In this document: positions 53,550 to 62,472 of the stretch, piece by piece
Layout: every line of letters begins with the position of its first letter
Numbering within the stretch: the stretch's first letter is position 1
Position numbers and translations under genes: made by a program
Source of the DNA: Xestospongia muta
Taxonomy: Eukaryota; Porifera; Demospongiae; Haplosclerida; Petrosiidae
Direction of reading: 5' to 3'
DNA length: 64,000 bases
NCBI GenBank assembly: GCA_963693285.1
Contig: OY848918.1
Span: 10,301,162 to 10,365,161 of the forward strand
Notes under the pieces: generated by a model
What the model saw: the letters and a program-made list of their open reading frames with translations, nothing else
What the model was told of the DNA's origin: nothing
The model's database searches: none

Positions 53550-54866
53550 ATGGTATATTTCTATGTTATAACTCTACTGGCTGTTATTGCTGGTGTCTCT
53601 GCTAGCTCTAACAATAATAATGATGGCTCTGATACATGTATTTCTACTTCTTCTTTCAAATATATCGAACAAGCTCTAGCTAATATTAGCAATCAACTTG
53701 GATATGTTGGAAGTAGAGATCCCTCCGATGTTGGAGAGTCTCTTACTGGTGTTACAAGTCTCCTTCAGCTGTCTCTGCTGAGGAAGTTACTAGGTGATTA
53801 TAAAAAGGGATCTCCTTCAGACAAGCAACAAGGACTATCTGTCTTGAGTCGTGTTGAGCTGTTACTGAATGCTTCCATACAAGATCTAACTAGCAGACTG
53901 AACACTATAGAGTCCCTCCTACAAGGACTACCTTCAGATATAACTTCTCTACAGAAACAAATTAAAACTCTCTCATCAAACATTAAGGTTATCAAATCAA
54001 ACACTGACCTGTTATTGAGACATAGCAATATAACTCACAATACTCTGACATCTATTGATGATAAACTAGATGATGACAGTGATGAGTATACACCTTCTCC
54101 TTTACTTCACTCATGTCAGGAGATCAAAAGTAAATGGCCAAGCAGTCCTTCAGACTATTACATTATAGCTGATAGTCATGGGCATGCTCGTCATGTGTAC
54201 TGTTATATGGCGGAGTTGTGTAATTCCACAGGAGGTTGGATGAGGGTAGCTTATCTTAACATGACAGATAGCAGTGAGAAATGTCCTGATGAATTTAGAC
54301 TGTATAGTGAAAATGGTGTTCGAGCATGTGGTCGACCAGTTAATAAATGGGGTAGCTGTGCAGGAATAAAATTTTCATCAGGTGACATTGAGTATTCAAA
54401 CGTATGTGGTAAAATTATTGGATATCAATTTGGATCTCCTGATGGTCCAAACAATAACAACATTAATGGAGCTTATATAGATGGTATTAGTCTGACACAT
54501 GGTAGTCCTCGTAAACACATCTGGAGTTTTATATCTGGACCATTTGAAAACCGTCATCCTAGCTATTGTCCCTGTGGTACTAGTGGCGCTAAGAATGTTC
54601 CATCATTTGTTGGCACTTGTTATTATTGTGAGTCTGGTAATCCTCTTAACACTCATCCACCTCAACTTTACACAAATGATACAATTTGGGATGGACAAGG
54701 TTGTGGTAGTGTTGAGGCGCCTTGTTGTAATCGACCCAATCTTCCTTGGTTTTATAAGCCACTGGGGTACTCTACAACTGACTCCATTGAAATGAGGCTA
54801 TGTTGTAATGAAGGAACACATAATGAAGATGTTCCCTTTAATTTGGTGGAGATTTATGTCAAATAA
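53550..54866 (+). CDS. Secreted coiled-coil/FReD-like protein, long type A
   Basis: 438 codons from the ATG aligned with the family. Use of the ATG at 53505 would add MLIFLLEALHNNTLK in front of the signal peptide. Signal peptide MVYFYVITLLAVIAGVSA, long stalk with LLQGLPSDITSLQKQIK, acidic hinge, SC at about 188. The domain has unusual stretches: PVNKWGSCAGIKF for PVSSGGSCAGITF and GPNNNNINGAY for GPVGNDINGYY. Variable segments are SGPFENRHPSY and NPLNTHPPQLY. It is the undamaged partner of the broken gene at 13622, but its C-terminal half and 3' flank match the 25213 and 27821 genes instead. Confidence 0.87.
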   Translation: MVYFYVITLLAVIAGVSASSNNNNDGSDTCISTSSFKYIEQALANISNQLGYVGSRDPSDVGESLTGVTSLLQLSLLRKLLGDYKKGSPSDKQQGLSVLSRVELLLNASIQDLTSRLNTIESLLQGLPSDITSLQKQIKTLSSNIKVIKSNTDLLLRHSNITHNTLTSIDDKLDDDSDEYTPSPLLHSCQEIKSKWPSSPSDYYIIADSHGHARHVYCYMAELCNSTGGWMRVAYLNMTDSSEKCPDEFRLYSENGVRACGRPVNKWGSCAGIKFSSGDIEYSNVCGKIIGYQFGSPDGPNNNNINGAYIDGISLTHGSPRKHIWSFISGPFENRHPSYCPCGTSGAKNVPSFVGTCYYCESGNPLNTHPPQLYTNDTIWDGQGCGSVEAPCCNRPNLPWFYKPLGYSTTDSIEMRLCCNEGTHNEDVPFNLVEIYVK

Positions 54867-55757
54867 TACTTTTCTATTGAGTACATATAATACAAACATA
54901 TTATTAGTAGTGACTAAATTAATAAACCCCTCCTACCAATTAAATATTGATTGTTTTCCATAATTTTAATTTTCCCAAACTTTTTTGAAATGAAAACACT
55001 TGATATTAACATTGATAATGTTATATAGTCAGTGAATAGATGTTTTGGTTGTATTGATATTAAAGATAAACCTTACTAATACATTTTAAATTTTCTTAAA
55101 TGTCCCTAACTGGTTCTCCTATAATGATCTGTATCTACTGGTGAGATACTTCTACTCTCAATGTTTGTAATTATACCTGTGTTAGATAATTAACTTTGAT
55201 GTAGTGACTGAGTTTGTTTAAGGCTAACATTTTTCTGATAAGAATAATGATGAATTGATAAATGGTGTTATTGCATGACTCTATAAATAGTACATGTTGA
55301 TATGAAAACAAGTTAAGTTTGAGATAGTCAGTCTATCTCCTTAAAGAGCTAGAGAATAGACAGTTATGGTTTATAATAGAGACTGTTGGTATGTCCTAGA
55401 TAGTTAACTTTAATCTTATCTTTCAAGGTGAGAGTCATAGTTGATATAGAAGTGCTTGTCTTTTAAATGCTGAATAAGAAGCCATGATTGATGTTTGATA
55501 ATTAGCTTGAGGTAACCATATACTGGTAGTACATTGTCAATAGTACTTGATGAGTTCATATTTACTATTCATGTATAATATATCAACAACACACATACTT
55601 TGTTAATGACATATTGACTGTATAAATCAGTACATACTATAAGATATGTTGATAATGTAAACAACTTAGTCTTGAGTTAGTCTATTTCCAAATGAGTGGA
55701 CATATTGGAGACTTTGAAGCAGGTCTGTCTGAGAAAGGACAGTTGTGGTTAATATTA
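54867..55757. other. Intergenic 3' flank
   Basis: Follows the 3' flank of the 25213 and 27821 genes for several hundred bases with internal deletions. No gene. Confidence 0.6.
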
Positions 55758-55826
55758 GTGTAATCCTTCTAACTATTCAGTCTTCTACTTCAGAAGCAGA
55801 AAACTGAATAGTTAGTAGGATTACAC
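55758..55826. repeat. Inverted repeat, 24-bp arms
   Basis: GTGTAATCC...CTATTCAGT (55758-55781) and ACTGAATAG...GGATTACAC (55803-55826) pair with one mismatch in 24. The 21-base loop itself contains CTTCT...AGAAG. Confidence 0.93.
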
Positions 55827-55836
55827 ATATATATAC

Positions 55837-55883
55837 TTATTGAGGTCATTACATAAGAAGTTCTTATGTAATGACCTCAATAA
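55837..55883. repeat. Near-perfect 47-bp palindrome next to a TATA box
   Basis: Arms TTATTGAGGTCATTACATAA(GAA) and its exact complement (23 bp each) are separated by one G. The right arm corresponds to the TCTTATGTAATGACxTCA phrase upstream of the 27821 promoter. The left arm is an inverted copy of it. Confidence 0.95.
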
Positions 55884-55884
55884 C

Positions 55885-55944
55885 TATATATAAGGTAGAT
55901 GATATCAGTGTACTAGTCTACAGTAGAACAGTACAATAATTACA
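55885..55944 (+). promoter_or_regulatory. Type-B promoter, TATATATAAGG
   Basis: TATATATAAGGTAGATGATA at 55885 and the leader AGAACAGTACAATAATTACA. Undamaged although only a truncated gene follows. Confidence 0.6.
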
Positions 55945-56118
55945 ATGACTACCATTCTATCTTTACTGGTAGTCATACTAGCCACTACTGGTATGTCTAA
56001 TCCGTTAAGTCATTCTGATGGTAAAAATAGTAGTACTGATGATGCCATAGCTAACCTGTACATTCTAATGACTTCTAGACTTGCTAAAGATCAAATTTCA
56101 CATATCAACACTCCATAG
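55945..56118 (+). pseudogene. Truncated type-B gene, 57-codon open frame with signal peptide
   Basis: ATG at 55945 opens MTTILSLLVVILATTGMS, a complete type-B signal peptide, then NPLSHSDGKNSSTDDAIANL. After that the family sequence stops and 19 unrelated codons lead to TAG at 56116-56118. The stalk and FReD-like domain are absent. Most likely a deletion relic. A short secreted peptide cannot be excluded because the promoter and leader are intact. Confidence 0.7.
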
Positions 56119-57431
56119 TTATTTTTATAAGGGTATGTCCTTTAAGTGATAGATTATCAGTACATCTCAAACTATAAGGCAAGCATATACAACTATCTCT
56201 AGTAGATATATAGTAGACAACTATTACTATGACTAAGGTAAAGTAGTGCTTATAACTTGAGAGGTAATAAAAGGAGGCTCTTTAGCTGGATAGTCTAGTA
56301 ACTGTTAATACAGGTGTTGTTTATTACCGCTGAGATCTGTTGTGATCTACTACTGTATTCCATCATGTATATAGTTAAGTGTAGTCCTTGAGGTGAACAT
56401 TATCTTTTAATGGTAGGGAAAGAATCTCGTAGTTGATATATCCTTTATCATTTGAAACAATTGGTTGGTTAAGTAAAATAACTTCTTATGAGATATAATA
56501 CTGGTAACATTGTTACATGATATACTATGATTATAACAATATTTTCATTTGATTATTAGTTATATTAATTAACTATTCACTTTATAGTTGTTGTATAATT
56601 ACTTAGTGAAGTAATACTACTAGAAAATGTATATAATGTATACCTCATCCACTAAATTACAACATTACTTGAGCCATAAACAAACAATAAAGTATGACCA
56701 GAAGTGGTAATCATGACACATTATCTTACAGTTAGAGTTGGATATCATGTATAAAGTCTATTATACTTACAATGACCAACACTTAATGATTATAACTATA
56801 GACTATTAGACTTCGTGTCTGTTTACACTAGAACAATAATTTGATTAACTATTTGAACTTTTAGTAAATTCAGTAGTACTGATGTGAACATAGTATATTT
56901 AGGTACATGTACTACTCAAGACAATTATTGACTATCTTCTGATTACTAACTGAACTCTTGTTTCTTTCCTCTGGGAACATGAGTATATTACTCTATACAA
57001 TTACTATGAACACTATTGTCTGGTAACATGACCTTCTCATTGTAAGTTAATACATTGGTAATCTATTAATAGTAATGTACTGACTGAACTCTTGTTTCTT
57101 TCCTCTGGGAATATGAGTATATTACTCTATACAATTACTATGAACACTATTGTCTGGTGATATGACTTTCTCATTGTAAAGTTAATACATTGGTAATCTA
57201 TTAATGGTATTGTACTGACTGAGCTCTTGTTTCTTTCCTCTGGGAACATGAGTATATTACTCTATACAATTACTATGAACACTATTGTCTGGTCACATGA
57301 CCATTCTCATTGTAAAGTTAATACATTGATAATCTATTAATGGTAATGTACTGACTGAACTCTTAACAATTCAAATACAACTTTCCTCTGGGAACATAAA
57401 CTTTAGATAGTAAAATACATCTCACTAGTAG
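56119..57431. other. Intergenic with 135-bp tandem repeat
   Basis: No gene. 56951-57355 holds the tandem repeat described separately. The last 100 bases are a class I promoter region. Confidence 0.6.
56951..57360. repeat. Three tandem units of about 135 bp
   Basis: Units start at 56951, 57085 and 57220 with TGAACTCTTGTTTCTTTCCT (TGAGCTC in the third). A fourth start at 57356 is cut short. Each contains ATTACTCTATACAATTACTA and CACTATTGTCTGGT. Confidence 0.92.
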
Positions 57432-57509
57432 TATAAATAGAGACTAACTACTTCCTTCTCACATCTTGGTCTTCTTAAAAGACTATACATTTAGAACAGT
57501 ACAAGAGTT
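57432..57509 (+). promoter_or_regulatory. Class I TATA promoter in front of a type-B gene
   Basis: GTAGTATAAATAGAGACTAA with TATAAA at 57432, exactly 78 bases before ATG 57510, the spacing of type-A genes. The last part of the leader (AGAACAGTACAAGAGTTATG) is of type-B origin. Confidence 0.6.
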
Positions 57510-58751
57510 ATGATGACTTCCCTTCTATCTTTACTGGTAGTCATACTAGCTATTACTGGTATGTCTAATCCATTAAGTCATTCTGATGGTGATAGTAGTA
57601 TAGATGATGCCATAGCTAACCTGACTGCTGCTATTAATCAACTCCTTACTAAATCTTCTCGCAGTAGCTGTCCACCTTGTGAAGATGGTAGTAATCCAAC
57701 TAGTCCCATACAACTTGTTGTATCACAACAACTACTATCTAACTCACCAACTAAATGTAATAAAATGATCAAAGAACTCACTGAGACTATTGTTGCTAAT
57801 ATATCCAGGTTAGAGACAAGGTTGTACAATGAAGGCATTATAAAGATACTTGAGATTGTCAATGATCTCAATAGGAGTATGGCTAGATTAGAAGATAATA
57901 TTTATGACATTAAAGAAGATATTAATACTCTCAAAGATATTCATGAGAACACTACTACAGAGAAATGTCCTTCTCCATCATTGTTACTTCCTCATTCGTG
58001 TGAAGAGATCAAAAAGAGATGTCTAGACTGTCCTTCAGACTATTATATTATAGCTGATAATCACAGCATTGCTCGTCATGTGTACTGTTATATGGAGGAG
58101 TTGTGTAATTCCACAGGAGGTTGGATGAGGGTAGCTTATCTTAACATGACAGATAGCAGTGAGAAATGTCCTGATGGATTTAGACTGTATAGTGAAAATG
58201 GTGTTCGAGCATGTGGTCGACCAGTTAGTAGTGGAAGTAGCTGTGCAGGAATAACATTTTCATTAGGTAACATTGAATACTCTCAAATATGTGGTAAAAT
58301 TATTGGATATCAATTTGGATCTCCTGATGGTCCAGTTGGTAATGATATTAATGGATATTATATAGATGGTATTAGTCTGACACATGGTAGTCCTCGAAAA
58401 CACATCTGGAGTTTTATATCTGGACCATTTGAAAACCATCATGCAAGCTTCTGTCCCTGTGGTACTGTTGGTCAATGGAGTGCTCCATCATTCATTGGTA
58501 CTGACTATTACTGTGAGTCTGGTAATCCTAAAATCGGTTGGGACACTAAACTTTATACTAATGATCTCCTCTGGGATGGCCAAGGCTGTGGTTATAAAGA
58601 GGGACCTTGCTGTAACCGATCCAATTTACCTTGGTTTCATAAACCACTGGGGTACTTTACAACTGATTCCATTGAAATGAGGTTATGTTGTGATGGAGAT
58701 ACAAATGAAGAAGATGTTCCCTTTAATTTGGTGGAGATTTATGTCAAATGA
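57510..58751 (+). CDS. Secreted coiled-coil/FReD-like protein, type B with 5816-type C-terminus
   Basis: 413 codons from 57510; a second ATG at 57513 matches the start of the other type-B genes. The N-terminal half closely follows the 27821 gene: signal peptide, CPPC, CNKMIKELT, RLETRLYNE stalk and ENTTTEKC. The C-terminal half carries SGPFENHHASF and NPKIGWDTKLY, almost those of the 5816 and 45729 genes, and continues into their 3' flank. Promoter, N-terminal and C-terminal parts thus have three different nearest relatives in the window. In place of CPDCPSG it reads CLDCPSD. The domain is intact to VEIYVK. Confidence 0.87.
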   Translation: MMTSLLSLLVVILAITGMSNPLSHSDGDSSIDDAIANLTAAINQLLTKSSRSSCPPCEDGSNPTSPIQLVVSQQLLSNSPTKCNKMIKELTETIVANISRLETRLYNEGIIKILEIVNDLNRSMARLEDNIYDIKEDINTLKDIHENTTTEKCPSPSLLLPHSCEEIKKRCLDCPSDYYIIADNHSIARHVYCYMEELCNSTGGWMRVAYLNMTDSSEKCPDGFRLYSENGVRACGRPVSSGSSCAGITFSLGNIEYSQICGKIIGYQFGSPDGPVGNDINGYYIDGISLTHGSPRKHIWSFISGPFENHHASFCPCGTVGQWSAPSFIGTDYYCESGNPKIGWDTKLYTNDLLWDGQGCGYKEGPCCNRSNLPWFHKPLGYFTTDSIEMRLCCDGDTNEEDVPFNLVEIYVK

Positions 58752-60800
58752 TACTTTTCTATTGTGTGCATACAATACGAACATATTATTAGTTAATAAA
58801 TGAATAAAACCCTCCTACAATTAAGATATTGATTGTTTTCCAAATTTTTAATTTTGCCAAACGTTTTTGAAATGAAAATACTTGATATTAGCATCAATAA
58901 TCATTTTCAAAATCATTATTAGTGATGTACAAAGTACATACTAAGTGACCACATTATATAGTAAATACTGAATAAGAAGCCATAATTGATGTTGGATAAT
59001 TAGCTTGAGGTAACCATATACTGCTAGTAGATTGTCAATAATACTTGATGAGTTCATATTTACTATTCATGTATAATATATCAATAACACACATACTTTG
59101 TTAATGACATATTGACTGTTTTTTCTTTTGATAGCATTGAACTTTCAGTTAGTAGTCTTGTTATGAAATTATATTATGCAAACATTATTAATTATGTTTA
59201 TCACCTAAATTATTGACTTTTTAGGCCAATTAAATTTTTTGCTATAACTGATCTAAATATTAAGTTTGTTTTTTATTGAACCAGGTAGATTCCATAATAT
59301 TAACTGTATTCCTTTGAAATAACTGAGTAAACTCTTTAACTTCATCTTTGTCTATTTTCTTGACCAGATCAAGAACTCTTCATTTAAAATAAAATGTTTT
59401 GGGTGAAATCCACACAATGCAGTCCCTAGGATGTTCAACAACCAATTCTAAAACTTTATTGTAATTCTTTTATACATACCTTAAACTCACTGTTAATTAG
59501 GTTTACTAATTTTAGTTACTACTATAATAAACTCTAAAAGTTGTATATGCTAAGGCTAGCTTTGTTATGGACTTGTTCAGAGTCATATCTATCTTCTAGC
59601 TTTATAATGTCAATTTGTAAGTCCTACTAGTAATCACTATTACAAAATTATGATTTTTGAATTGTACTCTTGTTTAAAGAGATTCGATATGATAAATGAG
59701 CATTATACAACCCTGACATTGTGGCTACTATGTACAGATGTCCATACTGCTATTCCTACTTTGGACTTGTTTAAAATGATTTTTACCACCATCTCTACAT
59801 TTATGGATATTTGTATTTTTATTATTTTAATAAAATACTTGGTATATTAATCAAACTCTGTATTGTAAATACTTCTATACTAAGGACAATTCTAAATAAT
59901 TGATAATTTAATTACACTTTATATAAAGACTTAATTGTGTTTGAATCTTATTAATAATTACAATACTGACATCAAAGTCTTAACTCCACCTACCCTGTTG
60001 TAAGTGGATGTGGCATTTGGTTAATGGTTAATTAACTAATAGTTATATAACTTTATCAATTAATGGTTGTTAACATTATTAATCACAGTACATAGTTTCT
60101 ATTTACTTATGTAGCTAGGTCACATTACTATGTGCTGACATATCCTTATTATATTTGATGTGTTCAGGTCATTAGATTTTATACACATACATTATAGACA
60201 ATATTTTTTGTGCACTAATATATTTATTTATACTAGATATCTCTTTCTATTTCATTAAATAGAGTGATCAACAGGCAGCTAATAGTATTACTGTTAAAGT
60301 GGTCCTAGAGGTAGTGGTTTATAGTCAATAATGGGAACCATGAATTGATCAGGGTTGTCCTTGAATCAGTGTATCTTTGAGAAAGAAGAACCTTAGTAGA
60401 TGCTGTAATTGCTCTTATTTTTTCAGAGGTTAATAAAGGATGTTGAGAGAAAGATTAAATTACTGGAATATTGAGTTAGTCCTGGAGGTGTAGTTATCTA
60501 AACATCAAGTAGGAGAGCCTTGATTGATGTTGAGGTTATCATTGAGCCAGTATTATCTTTTCAATAGGTAAAGGAGGAGAGATATTAGTGTAGTGTTTCA
60601 GACAATGTTATCTTTTCAAAGGTTATATTAAGGCAGTCCTTGAGCCATTGTTATCATTTTAAATGGTTTGGAATAGGTAACATTACAATAGCTCTTATCT
60701 TTTCAGAGGTTAAGAAAGGAGGTTAATTCGCTGGAAAATCTATCCCTCTAGTCATTATTCAATTTTAGATGACTTACTTATCTCACTCTCTCAGTGAGTA
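58752..60800. other. Intergenic
   Basis: The first 160 bases are the shared 3' flank. 58960-59120 repeats sequence near 55480-55620. 59400-59660 is distantly like the upstream region at 12960-13100. The rest is unique and AT-rich. A 66-codon + frame at 59650 has no family resemblance and is not credited. Confidence 0.55.
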
Positions 60801-60861
60801 TATATAAGGTAGATGATACCAGTCTATCACACAACAGGAGTTGAACAGTACAAGAGTTACA
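60801..60861 (+). promoter_or_regulatory. Type-B promoter, TATATAAGG
   Basis: GTGAGTATATATAAGGTAGA with TATATAAG at 60801, 61 bases before the ATG at 60862. The leader has an extra CACACAACAGGAG stretch relative to 27821. Confidence 0.65.
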
Positions 60862-62046
60862 ATGACTTCCCTTCTATCTTTACTGGTAGTCATTCTATCT
60901 ATTACTGGTATGACTAATTCATCAAGTCACTCTAATGGTGGTAGTAGTACAGATGATGCCATAGCTAACCTGACTGCTGCTATTAATCAACTCCTTACTA
61001 AATCTTCTCGTAGTTGTCCAGTATCTTGTAGATCAGACTCTCATGATAGTCTGACTGATCTTATGCAGCTGGTGTTAACTCAACAACTTCTAACAGCTAG
61101 TACTCCTGATACTTGTGTTGTAGATAAAGAACTAAAGAGTCTTGTTAAACAGTTAACAATTACTGTTGAGAGCCAGTCTAAGCAGATAACAAAGATATCA
61201 AGTCAACTAGATCGTCTCAATCAAGCTGTACGTAATATAACAGGTCCACTAGCTGATGTAGAAGATCCTTCTTCTCCTTTACTTCGCTCATGTGAGGAGA
61301 TCAAAAGTAAATGGCCAAACAGTACTTCAGACTATTATATTATAGCTGATAGTCATGGGCATGCTCGTCATGTGTACTGTTATATGGAGGAGTTGTGTAA
61401 TTCCACAGGAGGTTGGATGAGGGTAGCTTATCTTAACATGACAGATAGCAGTGAGAAATGTCCTGATGGATTTAGACTGTATAATGAAAATGGTGTTCGA
61501 GCATGTGGTCGACCAGTTAGTAGTGGAGGTAGCTGTGTAGGAATAACACTTCCATCAGGGAACATTGAGTACTGTCAAGTGTGTGGTAAAGTTATTGGAT
61601 ATCAAGATGGATCTCCAGATGGTACAGTCGGTAGTAACATTAATGGATATTATATAGATGGTATTAGTCTGACACATGGTAGTCCTCGTAAACATATTTG
61701 GAGTTTTATTGGAGGATTTTATGAAAACCATTCTCCAAGTAAATGTCCTTGTGGTACTAGTGGTGCTTCTAATGCTCCACAGTTTGTTGGTACTGACTAT
61801 TACTGTGAGTCAGGTAATCCTAACAGCTATTCGCAGGGTGATATATTATACCCTAATGATCCCCTCTGGGATGGCAAAGGTTGTGGTAGTGTTGAGGGGC
61901 CTTGTTGTACTCGATCTTGTATTCCTTGGTTTCATAAACAACTGGGTTATTCTACCACTGACTCCATTGAAATGAGGTTATGTTGTGATGAAGGAACAAG
62001 TAATGAAGATGTTCCTTTTAATTTGGTGGAGATTTATGTCAAGTGA
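60862..62046 (+). CDS. Secreted coiled-coil/FReD-like protein, type B variant
   Basis: 394 codons from the ATG in the TTACAATGACTTCC context. Signal peptide MTSLLSLLVVILSITGMT. After DDAIANLTAAINQLL the stalk differs from the other type-B genes: CPVSC at 52-56, LMQLVLTQQLL, Cys85, then ESQSKQITKISSQLDRLNQA, a clear heptad run near 103-122. The C-terminal domain starts at SC 143-144, uses the SKWPNSTSD form with HGHARH, and has variable segments GGFYENHSPSK and NPNSYSQGDILY. It is followed 426 bases later by USP exons, making it the only intact gene at the FReD/USP junction. The fragment at 29216 derives from the same stalk type. Confidence 0.87.
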   Translation: MTSLLSLLVVILSITGMTNSSSHSNGGSSTDDAIANLTAAINQLLTKSSRSCPVSCRSDSHDSLTDLMQLVLTQQLLTASTPDTCVVDKELKSLVKQLTITVESQSKQITKISSQLDRLNQAVRNITGPLADVEDPSSPLLRSCEEIKSKWPNSTSDYYIIADSHGHARHVYCYMEELCNSTGGWMRVAYLNMTDSSEKCPDGFRLYNENGVRACGRPVSSGGSCVGITLPSGNIEYCQVCGKVIGYQDGSPDGTVGSNINGYYIDGISLTHGSPRKHIWSFIGGFYENHSPSKCPCGTSGASNAPQFVGTDYYCESGNPNSYSQGDILYPNDPLWDGKGCGSVEGPCCTRSCIPWFHKQLGYSTTDSIEMRLCCDEGTSNEDVPFNLVEIYVK

Positions 62047-62472
62047 ATTTTGAAATCTGCTGAACTTCTAATGAATTCTTGATAGTGTGTTAGTTATAAT
62101 TATGTAAAACAGCAAAACTTGACTTATTAACTGTATGTATTAATATATTGTTTTGTTATCCCTTATTTTGCAAAATTAATTATTTATAAAATCATTATTA
62201 GCGATATAACAAAGTACATACTAAGTGTCCACATTGTATAGTCATGATGTGTATACTTCTATTGTGTCCTCTTGTTAGTCCTTGTCATAAAGGAGACTTA
62301 TTATCAAACATTTCCCATTAGAATGTATTAAATGATATAATCATTACTTCTATATAATAAGAACAGTAAATTTTAAGAAGTAACAAACCATAATTTTATA
62401 ACTTTAACAACACATCATATATGGTCATTGTACTATAATACATGGTCACTAGTTATCATCTCTATATTATAG
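62047..62472. other. FReD-to-USP linker
   Basis: Matches 8198-8631 and 48126-48558. It shows that those relics once had the same neighbour relation as here. Confidence 0.65.

Larger units (their letters stand above)
39905..54031. repeat. Segmental duplication, copy 2 (partner 1-14104)
   Basis: Second copy of the block at 1-14104, in direct orientation about 25.8 kb downstream of the end of copy 1. Gene order and introns are the same. It differs by a nonsense mutation and a short in-frame expansion in the gene at 45729, by shorter TA and longer GATG tracts, and by an uninterrupted type-A gene at 53550. Confidence 0.93.

Noticed and set aside
59650..59850. 66-codon + frame with hydrophobic C-terminus
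   Set aside because: Single occurrence in AT-rich DNA without promoter, leader or family similarity.
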